This document shows positions 21,478-34,496 of a stretch of DNA of 64,000 nt, piece by piece. The stretch is from the NCBI GenBank assembly GCA_010645155.1, contig CM021323.1, forward strand, positions 9,363,636 to 9,427,635, in the 5' to 3' direction. A program made the position numbers and the translations under genes. The notes below the pieces were generated by a model, which was given only the letters and a program-made list of their open reading frames with translations, had not been told where the DNA came from and made no database searches. The stretch is from Tigriopus japonicus (Eukaryota; Arthropoda; Copepoda; Harpacticoida; Harpacticidae). The first letter of the stretch is position 1. Every line of letters starts with the position of its first letter.

Positions 21478-22860
21478 TCACTCTATAACGGTTGGGGTTA
21501 CTCCTTTTTTGATGAAGTCGTGCGCCTTTTTTAAATGAAATCTAAGTTGATCCAATCGCCCATATTTGATACGGCATATGTGGCACTTGAATACTTGTGT
21601 CTTTTGAGGCCCCTGACTTTGATTTTGATGGAACTTTCGATAATGTTTGCGAGCATTCCCAAGGATGGAAAAAGTAGAATCGCATAGAGCACAATATCCC
21701 CGCCCATCCGGTAAAGTCGTGACCACTCGATCTCGCTCTGCATCTGCAAGGAATAGTTAAAGATGAGGGATGATGGAAAAGGCGTTTGACATATGTAGAT
21801 GAGGACTACTGTAGACATTTATTTCTTAGGAAAATGTTAGCCTACCAAGCCATACAACTTGACAAATATCTGCGGTTGCGTGAAATCCATATTTTCAAAA
21901 GGTCTGATAATGTTTTTGTAACATATTTTGTTCGTATTTGATCAAATCGGGAAGCTGCCTTTGTTTCTGACCCGGGTATTTCTAGACGTGAAAGGTTCTT
22001 TTAAGGTGTGAGCAAAGAAATCGGGTGGAGATTCAGTCGTGAATTCTAGTTTGTACGGGTCATTTTTCTCTAACTTTCACGATCAATGATTTGTGATTCG
22101 TGATACTTGAACTCTCGCAGAACATCAACCAAAGTATAAGAATTGATGTATTGGTTTGACCGATTCAATGTCACAAACAACGCAAAGCGACTAGCTTCTC
22201 CATGGCGATTTTACCTTCAGCCAGATTAGGATCCCTCAAATTGTTGAACGCATCCATCGAACAATCACCCTCCATATCATCCAAATGCTCATCTCCATCC
22301 TCCAAACTGCATCCTTCATCTGTCCCCAAAAAATCCGAAGCATCAACGGGAGAAGTCTCTGATTCGGATTTAATTCTCGGTGTAACCGATTCATCCCATT
22401 TAGAATTTGCCTTTCGTGGTCTTTTCCTGGGTGAACCCGAGGATGAATGGGACTCATGACGACTCGTTTCTCCTGGATCATCTTTTTTGATAAGACCTTT
22501 GATTTGAAGGTCATTAGCCACGGCCAAGAATGCATCCAAGCCATCCTGATGGACATGAACCTCGCCCTGATAAACGAAATCTAGGATGGAGGACAGTTCC
22601 GAGTATCGCACGCCTCGTAGATAGATGAGTAAGTGGGCGGTGGGCGAGGAAAAGGCCAGTTGTTCCTTGAGCATACTTTTGAAAATGGCTGAACAAGCGG
22701 ACAAGATCACCTTATGGGCTTGGAGGGTTCGTCCGTGACTTTCATCGCAGGAAAGACTAACATCGAAAAAGTCGGCATCCTGGCGGAGCTCTCGGAATGC
22801 ACCACTCACACTTGATTCGTAGTCGTTCCACTTCAATCGGAAGTTCTCGGAGGAGCCCAT
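21478..22860 (-). CDS. BTB domain plus two C2H2 zinc fingers transcription factor (lola/ttk type)
   Basis: Two exons: 22860-22215 (ends GAA G|GTAAAA, phase 1) and 21743-21478, 303 aa. The N-terminus MGSSENFRLKWNDYESSVSG, then FFDVSLSCDE and LQAHKVILSACS, is the arthropod BTB/POZ 'ttk' type (about residues 5-120), used for dimerisation. A Ser/acidic linker with a basic patch (SPRKRPRKANSK, probable nuclear signal) follows. Two C2H2 fingers end the protein: C233/C236/H249/H254 and C269/C272/H285/H290. It is a nuclear DNA-binding regulator. In lola-type loci one BTB exon is spliced to several alternative finger exons. Only this finger exon was found here, so others outside the window cannot be excluded. 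The target is unknown. Confidence 0.88.
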
Positions 22861-23636
22861 GATGACTCGGTTAGGTGGATTGGGAGAAGAGGTTCAGAGT
22901 TCAGACGACAGACAGAACGAAAAATGTTTAGTGTTTTGATTTGTACACTTCGGATTGTTTACCTTAGGGTGCCGAAAAAAGCTGAAGTTTGTGGGATTGC
23001 TCTTTTTTCTATTACATCGATCAACTTTGAGCTACCTCGGTCTACAGCACTCCACCTCGGTCTACCTCGGTCTATAAATATTGCATATTTTGCATTCGTT
23101 CATCCTGATTTTATTAAGATAACCAATCACATTTGCCGAGATTGACGCGCAAGTTTAAATGCATCGGGTTTCTTTTTGAACCAAAACATTTCTAAACCTC
23201 TCCCTTTAAAAAGTTTTGAGGAAATTTGGGCATGCACAAAGGCTGCTCAAGTGACAATGGCAATTTTGACCTCGACACCCACACCGGAAGGTTAAAACCG
23301 ACACTGACACCGACACCGGTGTCGACACCGCTAGGGTCGACGCCGACACTGACACCAATAGTTTAAGAAGGAATTTGGAGTCTAAAAAATCATCCAAAGT
23401 TTTATCAATTACATAAACGGTTCCACTCTTTTTGATAACTCTTAAACCCCAAATGAAGAGTGAAAATGTGGTAAGTGATAACTAGAGTGAGTAGAAAAAT
23501 TTAATTAAATCGTAAATTTTCTTTAATTTTTTGCCCCTTTTTGGTCCAATTTTAATTAAATTTTTGGCCCTCTTCGTGGGCAATTTTTGGTCACGTCAAG
23601 TCATAATTGGCGCCAAAACAAACCTGCTAACACATC
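22861..23636. other. Intergenic with GACACC-rich stretch
   Basis: Upstream of the BTB gene. Positions 23268-23355 contain repeated CCGACACTGACACC-type units; a single related GTCGACACTGACACCGGC recurs at 25691. The rest is AT-rich without a gene. Confidence 0.5.
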
Positions 23637-24456
23637 CAGTCTGACCAATTTTAGCTCTTTATCTTCATACTTTGGAAATTTGGCTCCAAATTTGAGCATT
23701 TAACTCTTTTGGCTCTTATAGCTCCTTTTGAAAAATTTGGCCAATTTTTAGCTCTTTTTCTGAGAATTTTAGGGATTTTTGGCTCTTTTTACAATTTTCG
23801 AAGTTGCCAGATTTTCTACCTCAACAAAATGAGGCTTGTTTAAAAATGATCATTCTTCTTACAAATACGTAGGATTTTCATGACAATTGACTCCAAACTA
23901 TGGCTCTTCTTGCTGAAGCCAAAAAATAGTAACTTTTCGCTAGTCTTGGTATCCATTAACGTGTTGGTACAGACTAAAGCCTTGACTTAGCTTACTCTTT
24001 GATTCTAACTACTCTACTCTAACTGACAAAAAGTTCATTTGATGTGGTTGAAATTTAGCTTGTGAGCTTTGAATTACGAAAGAGAAAACAAGGGATTAAA
24101 TTAGATTTTTCTCTGGTCGGCCCCGAAATGAAAAATGGCTTTTGCCAATAACCGAGGCATAAAGGTCTTTCATTATCGTTGCTTTATCTGTAACATTCAA
24201 AAAGCCAACATCACTTCGCAGAACAACCTTTTTTCTTGGCTGTTTTTAAGACAGTGAGAAAAAAAACAATAAAAAAGCAATTTTTTCATGCCTTAAAGAC
24301 ACTGCCAATTACGTAAGGTCCAAAAATTTGATTATATTAGTGTTTAAGCCGTTTTAAATTTAGCTCCTTCCATAAAAATTAGCTCTTTTAGCTCGAAAAT
24401 TTACCCCTAAACTGAGGTATTTAGCTCTTTTTGATCTTGAACAGTTGGACACGCTG
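23637..24456. mobile_element. Non-autonomous hAT-like element, 820 bp
   Basis: Bounded by a perfect 8-bp direct repeat AACACATC (23629-23636 and 24457-24464). Inner ends are imperfect inverted repeats: CAGTCTGACCAA on the left and, on the reverse strand, CAGCGTGTCCAAC on the right. Eight-base duplications and CAG-type ends are hAT hallmarks. The interior is rich in TTAGCTCTTT-type words and has no transposase frame. Confidence 0.65.
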
Positions 24457-25733
24457 AACACATCTGTGTTCAGTACAAATTTCTTCTATGCCAGAAATAA
24501 AAGCCTTATTATTTAGCGAGAAATAACAAAATGTGCTGAGATGTAGCTAAATTACAAAGAATGATTACCAGAATGACTAAATGTAACTTTAAATTCAATA
24601 TTACCATTTTTGATACAGTTGGGAATAATATTTTTAATTTTTTTGGGCCTTTTTGGAGTTAATTAAATTGATTTTTTTTTTGTGAAAATCAGTAAATTTT
24701 CCAATATTTTTGTTATTTCCAGGAAGAATTGAATATTTTTTTAAATTATTTAGGCCAAAAATATTTCACAAAAAATGAGCAAAATGAATGAGTTAAAACA
24801 ATAGGGTTAATCCAAAATGGACCTAAGATTCTAAAATGTCTGCAAACAGGCAATTATATTGAAAATGTATCAAAAACTGCTAAAACATTCACAACCCGAA
24901 CAGCATCATATTCTCAAAAAGGGCAGCATTTTCAGGGGGAAATTGATGGCTAAATCTGTTTGGTGTCAAGTGTGCCTCCAAAAGCAACCCATTAAAGTTA
25001 TGCCAAAGAATGGCTTGGTCATGAATATTTATGGGTTTTGAAGAAAATTTGTTTTAAATATTTTGCCACTTTTCTATTATTATCAAATATTTTTCTGGAC
25101 CCTGCTTATGAAGTTATCACCTTGTGGAAACTAAAAGGCTCAAAATGGTTTCTCAGTGTTTTTGAGAAGGAGAAGTCATTTTTCAAATGACAAATGCTTC
25201 GGAGACCCATGGTGAGATTGAGTATCAAAGGTTTATACTCTTGATTAATGCATGATCAAAAATCTTGTTTAAGTGTCCCTAAAACATAATCAAACAGAAG
25301 TATTTTAACATTTCGTTTCACTTTATTGTTAAATATTCCATTGGACGACCTTATCTACAATATTATCATTTTAGGTAAATCTTTAAATATCATTAAACAA
25401 AATTATCAATTTGTGTTTTGATACTGTAAATAAACATGGTCAATTGAAATTTGTACTTCTAGACAGTCATTTTGAACCCCAGTTTAGACAAACCTAGACA
25501 TTCCTCACAAAAAATCAAATAAAACTTAGTGAAACTTAAATTGGAGAGAAGGGAAAATAGGTTTACATTTGACAATACCCTGCCTAGTGCCTGGGGATAC
25601 AATATATCTTTGTTTTGGAAGCCTTACATGTGATTACTCAAAATTGGCGTTGTTTGTGGAAATTTTCAAAAAACTCACGAAACCTTGAAATGTCGACACT
25701 GACACCGGCTTTATGCCCACCCCTAAATCAAAG

Positions 25734-26516
25734 CAGGGCCACCAGATACAAGTGAATTACATTTTACAATGTAATTACCAAAATCTGCGATTTTTGTCCA
25801 AAATTACATAAATGAGGAAAAAATTAAATAAATGTGCAAAAATTGCCTGTTTTGATGGATATGATATGGAAAATTGTTTGATTTCACGTCAAAGTCAGAT
25901 AAAGAAGCAAAAATATAGCGTTTTTAATTTTTAACAGGTATATTTAGTTATCCTCAGGCTCGCTGGGTTGTTATAAATGGTATTTTACATTGTAGTCACA
26001 AACAACGTGCATTTTTTGTCGAAAAATACAAAAATTGGGAAAATTTCGAAAGAATGTAGAAAATAGCCTCTTCCGTTGAGAGTGATCAAAAAGGATGTCA
26101 AAAATCAAAATAAGAATAGAAGCTGTTATATTTGCAACAATTGTGACAAAATATGGTCATTTTAACATCTTTTCCTACCCATGAAATAAAATTTAGATGA
26201 TGCAAGTACATAAAAGGGCAGTTTTTAGGCGATATAGTGAGAAAAGTATTTTTAATAATACCAAAAAAATCCAATTTTGTTACGTCATTTCTCAAAAAAA
26301 CACCAAAAATAATACGTTTCGGTAAAATATGTAAAACTTTGATTTTAAATTGTAACACACTGCTTTTATGCATACAATGAGAAAAGGCTGTAAAAACAAA
26401 CTTACCAAAAAACCAAAAAACTACCAAAAATCCGATTTCATTACATTATTTCCAATAAAAGCTACCAAAAAAATACATTTTTTGGCAATTTTTTTTACCA
26501 AAATTTGGTGGCCCTG
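25734..26516. mobile_element. Second hAT-like element, about 780 bp
   Basis: The left end is CAGGGCCACCAG; the right end is the inverted copy TTTGGTGGCCCTG (26504-26516). The interior is AT-rich without a transposase. The flanking 8-mers (AATCAAAG and CATATCGG) do not match, so the target duplication is lost or the right flank was altered by the adjoining foldback repeat. Confidence 0.5.
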
Positions 26517-27086
26517 CATATCGGGCGCTAGCGCTAAAACAGAGTCGTTGGCTGTGCTGAGTTGGTCGGCCCATTTTGACAAATTCAAGTCAAGTGTTTT
26601 CAAGAGTTTAGGTTTGTGGAAACGATTCATATTTCACGTTAAGATACCTTGGCCGCAGTTGGGTCAACAATAATGTTAAATCCTTTTCAGTACTTTTGAA
26701 AAAAAGCTCTTAAGCAAGCCTTATGCTACTGCAAAAATAGGACTTAACAATGATCCAAAAAATAATAATTTAATGATGCATGATTGTTAATTGATTCCAT
26801 GCAGTTTAATCAAGATTTAAAAATGTTTCCCACAAAGAGAAGAAAAATAGTTTTCATTGCTTTTTTCTTGGAAAGTTTGGTTTTATGTATTTTATTTTGT
26901 ACCTAATAAACTGAGCATATTATCAACCCGGTATAAGCAGAGGTATCTAAGTGTAAAATCTCTATCATTTCTAAGGACCCAGACTCATTGAAGACACACT
27001 AAAATTTGAATAACTTGAATTTGACAAAATGGGCCGAGCAACTCAGCACATCTAACGGCCTTGTCTTAGCACTAGCGGTACGATGC
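26517..27086. repeat. Foldback repeat, about 570 bp
   Basis: 26525-26590 pairs with 27013-27078. Both arms contain GTGCTGAGTTG, TCGGCCCATTTTG and CAAATTCAAG in inverted orientation, about 85% identical by eye, and weaker pairing continues inward. There is no coding capacity. Confidence 0.65.
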
Positions 27087-27109
27087 AAAAGGCTGGCTTG
27101 AGCAACATT

Positions 27110-27205
27110 TGCTCATGTCTAACTGTATTTGTACGGCGACCTCCCAGTCGTATGTATTGTGAGCTCCCACTCAGATGTTCATTAAAGAACCGTTATTTGG
27201 TATGC
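27110..27205 (+). repeat. Dispersed repeat, copy 1 (copy 2 near 63150)
   Basis: Shares with 63150-63230 the order CTGTATTT, GACCTC, AGTC, TATTGTGA and CTCCCA followed by GTTC/TTTG-CTAAA. Roughly three quarters identical. The parent element is unknown. Confidence 0.45.
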
Positions 27206-29405
27206 CTGATATGTGTTACACATGATTTTTTTTTTCTTGGGGGGGTCAGGAATAGTATTCATAGTTCTTCAATGTGAAAAAACTCAAAATTTTGACACTT
27301 TTCAAACCAAAAGTAAACTCTCCAAAGTTTGATGATTTAAACCGAATTCGCCCCAAAAAGCCCAATTAAAGGCGAAATGTGCAAGAATATAATATTCAAT
27401 GCTGTCTTAATTAGAGTCCCAAAAACTAATGGTAATTTATGACAAACGGAGACAATGAAGCTAAATTGAGTTTAAAATAACTTAAAAAGTATAATTGTAT
27501 ACAACTATATATTACACTTTATTTTCGTCGTCCAATGAATTACTTCCAATGGGCGCTCAAAGTAAGAATGTTTCTTTGATGATAAAGCGTTTTCAAGAAG
27601 TTCTTGAAAACAAAATCATAGGTGTACAAAGAGCTAATCACTTTCAAAAACACTTTGCATGAGTAGATCTAAACTGTTTTCTTCAATTGGTATTTGTATC
27701 ATTGAATCACAAACGTATTGTGTCACGAATAATTCTTAATTTGGGGTGGAAGTCCTACTGTGACAACCCTGTTTGAGTTTATGTTAAATTCTTTTACATT
27801 CTTGCCATCTTTAGTTATTAATTTCAAAGAAAGAGGGACATGCTCGAACATTTTGAAGTGATTCAGGCGAAGAAGTGAATTTGTCGCAAACAAAGAAAGC
27901 TGGCTTCAATCAGACTTCTCAATTCACTTTAAAGATTATTAACCCTTAGAGAACGTGGGTATCTCAAAACACTCAAGAAAAGTTCCATATTCCAATTTTC
28001 CACAAGAAAAAAAATACAGTCATGACTTGTCTTGGCTAGAAAATGATTTTTAAACAATTACTCGGTCTTTGGTTCTTTCCTCTTGGTAAGTGAGGTCATG
28101 CATGCGACTCTTTAGCCTTTTTGGCCTTTGAAAGCTCTCGTTTTGAAATGGTCGACTTCCGCACTCATGAGTGGACCATTATTCCACCATGACAGCCTTG
28201 ATAGTTCACTTTCAGCTACACAATATTATGGTCTTTAAACCTTGTTTTATATGATTGTTCGTCAGTTGGTGCTCTAAAATTACATTGACTTCTTTTGCCA
28301 TATGTCTGTTTACTGTGCGTGTACAGTAATATTATTTACAATACCAATCACAACGATTTAATGACAGGCAAAACAAATACATTCGTGGTACCTTCACCAT
28401 TTCAAAACAAGAGCGCCCTCTTTTAAAACTAAACTGATGACAAAGCCAGATTTCCAATTCAAACTCAAACTTCATTTGTTACTTTTGTAGCAAACACTTA
28501 GGATACTCAAAGTTGTCGAAAAACACTTCCTTCAGGTTTTCATAAAATTGCAATGTATTACTCTAGAGGTCCACATGGACATTTAAGAAACCATCTCGCA
28601 GCTCACTCTATGCCCTCTTTGGTCCAAATTTGATAGGTGCTTGATTGCTTCGAGAGTGTCATGGTAAGACCATGAGAAAGGCCCCGTTGCAATAAAACTA
28701 GAGGGAGAAGACCAAATGCAGCCGCACAGCTAATGGTCAAGCTAATTGAAGAATATTACACGTATGGTTGAAGACATTTACGTGTCGTTCTTGGTCATGT
28801 TCTCTTTTCATGTTCATGCTCAGCCAAAATGGAACTCAACTCAGCAAAGCTGAGGAGTTAATGGATTCGGTATTGATTTCCTCTGAAATGATTATATATT
28901 ATGTCTTTCAAGAGGTGGATTTTTTCTTGTACTTAGAGAGACAAACGGAGTGTTCATGAACACTGAGATGGAAAGCTCTTAGAATTTTCACGGCTCACAG
29001 TATAACAAAACATGAGTTTTTAATCCCAGAATGACAAGTGAATCTTTCTTTGGGAACCTCCTGCAGTTCCAGAAAGAAGCGTTCATTTGTTACAAAATTA
29101 GGATTTGGAGCGTAAATTCATGCCGCGTGAAAGATGATTTTGAAATCATCCGTCATCTTGGCTCCTATAAAGTTTTACTTCTCGTTTCCACATTCGTTTT
29201 CACACTCTTTCCTAATAAGATAAAAAATATCGTGTTCAAGCTCTTTCCCCGTTTGCCAGCCGTGCCTAAGCTGTTTTATCCCGAAAACGATTTTCTTTTA
29301 AGTTAAAAAAGAGTTTATATTTTTTCATAGCAAATTCTTGTTTGTAGTCTGGCGCATCCGTTGATGAAGCATTTAATAGTAATAGAATAGTCTAATAGTC
29401 TAAAG
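27206..29405. other. Intergenic, no gene seen
   Basis: AT-rich; only short random frames. Confidence 0.5.
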
Positions 29406-29656
29406 CAGGGGTCGGCAACCGATGGGTCGGGGCCCACACGTGGGCCCCGTGTGATTTTTAGTGGGCCCAAGAGCCATGGGAAAATTTCAAAATAGTGGGC
29501 TCGAGAGCCATCAATTGTTCTGAACCTGTGGGCCCAAAGCTTTGAAATTGTTCAATTGTTGTCCTTAGGGGCACATTCAATTCTGTTTTGTGGGCCCCTG
29601 AGCAAACAAGTCAAATTTGGTGGGCCATAACTCCAAAGTGATTGCCGACTCCCGGT
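29406..29656. mobile_element. Short hAT-like miniature element
   Basis: Begins CAGGGGTCGGCAACC; the other end, on the reverse strand, reads CGGGAGTCGGCAATC. The body has repeated GTGGGCC words. The flanking octamers (GTCTAAAG versus GTTTAAGA) match poorly. A related fragment sharing GTCAAATTTGGTGGGCC occurs near 63045. Confidence 0.5.
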
Positions 29657-29984
29657 TTAAGATAAATTGAGAAAAAATGTAATTTTTGCATTATATTTAC
29701 ATGTAAATGTTGTTATGAAAGTTTTGTCGTCAATTTGAACCAAAATATTTTGATTATGTAAGAATACATTTGAACGACTTAACATCCAATCTAACCTCGA
29801 CTAGTCTTTATATCCTTCGAAATGATATTTGGGATGCTATCGACCAAATTGGAAAATGTGGAGGGCTCAAAGTTTGTCCGCATTTTTTAGCTTGTCTTTC
29901 CTTTGCCTAAAATGTTGATGATCAGTCGAGGTTCCATGAGCTCTTGAGTCATGGCTGACAATAATATTTGTGTTATTTTGTGTG

Positions 29985-30350
29985 AAAGGTGTTTCAAAAC
30001 CACTCTCCTTTCTCAAAGACCAAATAAAGTTTGATTCCTGCGATTCACTATTTTTTCAGCAACTTAAAGCCAGGAAGAACCGTTTAAGAAGAAAACACCG
30101 GACATGAAATTGACAATTATTGTTCCACGGAGGACTATGGTTGTTCCAACAAGTGATTTCTCACTTATTTGTCTTTAAATTACATCCTGACTGATCCAAA
30201 AATATTTTTAAAAAGCTTGTTGGGGCACCCATGTACCCTAGCTGTAACTGCCAAATTGTACACGCATTGACATAATTTTAGGTTCAAAGTATGATTACGA
30301 CACAACTTTCGGATCAAGGTGTATTTGATTAACAGATTAGCAGATGAAAA
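29985..30350 (-). repeat. Dispersed repeat, copy A (inverted relative to 60810-61145)
   Basis: The reverse complement matches 60810-61145 along its length with about 75-80% identity by eye. Shared strings include AAAGTTGTGTCGTA, GCCCCAACAAG, AGGATGTAATTTAA, AAATAAGTGA and ATGTCCGG. One end (AGGTGTTTCAAAACCA) looks like a mariner-type terminus. Confidence 0.65.
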
Positions 30351-33300
30351 CAGATAAAAAGTTGACTCATTTATGAGTATTTCAGCCGGATTCAATTTTG
30401 CGTTTACATTTAGGGACAATAATTCGACTAAAGAAATGTCGAGTGGGTGAGGGTGTGATGTCTTCACATAATAAAGTACGCGTATACGTTTACGGCTTTA
30501 TTGTAACCATAATGTTTAAAATGAACAAGCGATGGAATAAAAGAGAAGCCACGGCTGAATTAAGATTAATTAATGGCAATGGGTTGACAATCCTTTGCTG
30601 GGACTTATCTTTGGGGGTATTCTCTTTCGATCAAAATCAGGTTCGGGATCCAATCAACATGAAAAGAGTTGGTGCCTATCGGGACCTCGTGGCATATGAA
30701 CAACAATTTATCAAACTCATAACTCAATTTTTCACCATGTTGAACATTGAAAAAAATTATGTGAACGCCTTGAACACAAAATTTCCAATTTCATCTCAAC
30801 ACTGTTTGTCCAAGGGAATCTAGAGGTCCCAAATTGGCGAAGATTCGTGGCGTCAGTGTTTGACTTCTTCTTTTAGGGAAGTTTAGTTTTCCATCTGCGG
30901 GTGGTGAGGACTAATGAACTCTTTCATGTGGTCATGTCAAAGAACGATGACGAAAAGAACCTCTTTCCATGATGAAACATTTTTAAGATGGCTTTTACGA
31001 TCGGGGAACATTCCAACCATATTAGTTGTTCCGACGCTCGTCGTGTGTGAAATGTTTCCTCACTCTATGCAGTTTTTGATCAATTCAACGGCAACGACAT
31101 TCCCAACCGGAATCAATTTGGGAAAAGGGTTGAGCGGTATGATCAAAATCTCGCCATGATTTTATTAAAAGATATTTTTTGAACATCCAGGTCCAAGGGA
31201 AAACAAACAATTTTCTGAGGAATATTTCATTTGTTCTCGTACTTTTTGAAGAAACGCCTCATTCATTAACAATCATTACATACTACTCCTCCTCCTCTTC
31301 ATCATCCTCATTGGTAGATCAAATTTCGTATAAATGTTATATTGCCGCAAGGGCGGCAAACTCGAACACATTACTAACCAAATATTTTATAAGAAATAAC
31401 ATTTTGTAAATGTATTCATTCATGACTTACAAGGAAACCATTCCCTTGTATCGGTTAAAAATCCGAGGATTGTCTTCAACAAAATGTATAAATTATAATA
31501 TGATAATATGATTTATTTGTTTCAAGGGAATGATATTCCATGTAGTTGTAGTAGAAAATCCGCAACCAACCAAAAAAAGTTTTGACAAGCTTATTTTTTG
31601 GCCTCTCACTTTAAGTATGAACTTTTTCGTGAACTACGTATTGGCATTTGAGCGACCCAGAGGGAATGTAACGATATTCTTAGTCTGATGGTATGTGCGC
31701 GCGGAGAAGATGAAAACTTAGCATGTCATAATCTCCTCCATGTCTTTTTTTCTGCAGCTGACTAGAATCTATATTCCTACTTAATAGACAACTGCAAACC
31801 AGAAGGATATTAATAAAAAAACAAAATTGTTGGATCCCGTTTGTTGGAAGGTAGTGATTTTGTTGCTTGGAAGAAATGCGGAAAAAGTCCGATATGTGAA
31901 ATTGCCGACCAACCAACAAGCCTTCAAACCCTTGACAGAAGTAGAGATGGAGACCGTAGGAAAAGAGATTTATATCTGGGACCAATCTAAAAGCGAGGTA
32001 GAACCAAAATGACCACCACAAGGTTTGCGTTGCAGTGTGCGAATTTTCATAATCCAGAAGGTTATCAAAACTTGCGCAAAATTTTTCAAGAGAGGAAACA
32101 TTTCTTCTTTGTGGGAAACTTGGTTATCTGTCAGACTCGCTAAACACGTCCACGCCTCTCCATTATTTAAACTTAGAAAACTAATCTTCATCATAAATTA
32201 ATTGCTGTAGAAATGAAGAGGCTTCATAAAAAATCGTTGTGTAAGCTTTAAAGAGTAGAAAATAGTACTTTTTGACTTTTTATTTGTTAAAATTGAAGAA
32301 ACTTGGTTAGAAAGGAACACGTTAGGATTTTTCCCTTTGAACCTTGACGTATAGTTAACCAAGAAATTAGTGTCAACTTTGTGCGTATGTATAGTGTTTA
32401 AAGTGTACTTGTTTCTCCTACGTTAAGAAATTCAGTATTTTGCAACAAATTTGCATTATTTATTCAAGAGAGCTTCGATGAATTGAGTTTCGATCAAATG
32501 ACGGAGACCCTACTATCCCTATTCTTACATGATTTGAAAAGACTGAAAGTGAAGAATTATTGGCTCGTAGAGTTTGTTGTGACTTCTAAAGAATACTTTT
32601 GAAACTTTTAGACAAAATAGTATGTAACTGGTAAGGGTTAGGCATGGCGTATTGTATACAGCGTCGGTTTGTCGTGCGGATTGACCGGGATTGATCCGCT
32701 TTTGGGTCAAAAACTTAGCGTTGAACCTTCATTAATTGGAAACAACTACATATAGTTGTAAATAATATATTTTGGCAAGGAGCGGGAATATTCCTTCAAG
32801 TGATGTACTGACTCCTTAGCAAACAAACAAACAACATTTAACTGGTTTCAAAATTTCCCATTATACTTCAACCTCCAGTTGAAGTATGAAAAGGCAAAGA
32901 AAGGACTTAAGTCAATGGAAGAAGTGCCTTTGAAGCGTACATACACCAAACACACGACCTGTCTATTAGCTTTGGGGAAGGTCGTCGTATTGAAATTTGA
33001 ATCCAAGTTAACTTTCTGCCTGAATAACTTGTGTCTCGTGAACCACCTCTCAATGCTCCAAAAAAGGTGTTAGCTTTGAGACATCAGGATCTCAAATTTA
33101 GTGGAGGGTCCTTTTCAATTTTGAAAGGCGTGTTTTACCACCAAAGAGTGCATATTATTGGAGGTTTAGTCGAAATTGACCCTCACTGTTGACAAATTCA
33201 TCCTCACGCGATCCCCATTGGATTTGAACGGAATGCTTTTTTGACCTTTGATCCTGTACAGATCAAACTTACCGTGTAGTGAACTCGCGGTACATTGTAA

Positions 33301-34359
33301 AACATTACTAAATTACGTCCTTGCTTTGAAATGTCAAAAATCTAGTTTTTCCAACTAATTCCACAAGGCAAGGTAAATGGTCTTAAGAGAGCATAAACAA
33401 TCATAAGGGTGAAAACGAGTCAGAAGCCGTATTTGTCTCCGAGCCATGAAATTCGTGTTCCACATCCAACCCTTTAAAGGCCGGAAGTGACGCATTGTAA
33501 ATAAAGAACTTGCCAACAAAGTTTTTGCCCGGTGCTAATTGCAAATGGTTTTTGCTAAAGTACTACCATTCCTTTACTCAAACGGATACGCATTTATTTG
33601 ATGCATATCTCGCAAGAATTTTTGCCATTACCACGGTTAACCACAACCAAATTGTTTTCACTCATTAAAAAATCCTTTCAGACATCTTTCAGACGTGCAA
33701 ACCATAAAGATGGCTTTGGAACCGAAAACCGAGGTTGGAAAAAGACAACATTGATCACGTCGAAGAGGGATAAATGAACGCTAATGAAAACAATAACAAT
33801 AAAAACCGATCGAACCCTCTATAAAATGGTTTTTCAATCTAATGTTACTTTTAACACTTGAGCCCTACTATGAGGGCGATGTAAATGTCATAACTGACAT
33901 GGCAGTTCCCACAAGCAATAAATTTAGCTGAAGAAACTTTTTCCCCTTGCCAATGTTCGTGGGGTCTTTTTGCCGTGCCATCGTGTGACAAAAACCCATA
34001 ATCTAATTTCCTTGGAAAAACGCGACTCTAGCTCCTAGTTTCTACCCCCAACACTTTGCTTTAACTACCGGCTCCTTTTCCAAATAGGACCATTTCGACC
34101 CAATTAGCGCAAGCTATAGCAAAAATCTGAGATTTACGAGCCACGGGCAACTATTGCAAAAAATCGACCTTTCAACTTATGAACAACTCTTCAATTGAAA
34201 TTTTGAAATCAGACCCCAATTTGCCATCAAATCAAAGCATTACAGATCTGGCATGAAGCCATGAGCTTTCTTTCCTTCGTTTGCGTTCCACTGACGATCC
34301 AAAGCGGAGGGGTTCGAGCTTGTTAAGAACATGTTTGCTTCTCAAATTGAGTCAAACTG
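30351..34359. other. Intergenic, no gene seen
   Basis: Upstream of the first channel gene. Several medium frames (for example 30398-30823 and 31827-32012) have no recognisable domain or splice context. Confidence 0.5.
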
Positions 34360-34496
34360 ATGATACCTTCTCGCCTTCTCATCTTGATCTTGTTGTCTTG
34401 CTATATCACCTTGTCAAATCGAGTGGAAAGTCAAGTTAGCTTGGCAATGAGAGTTTCACAAAAAACGGAAAAGTCGTTTCTACTTTTGAGGTGAAC

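Noticed and set aside
30398..30823. 141-codon plus-strand frame
   Set aside because: No domain, no splice context, partly adjacent to a repeat, and composition like the surrounding intergenic DNA.
31827..32012. 61-codon plus-strand frame ending YIWDQSKSEVEPK
   Set aside because: Reads somewhat protein-like, but no homology is recognised and no exon partners exist nearby.
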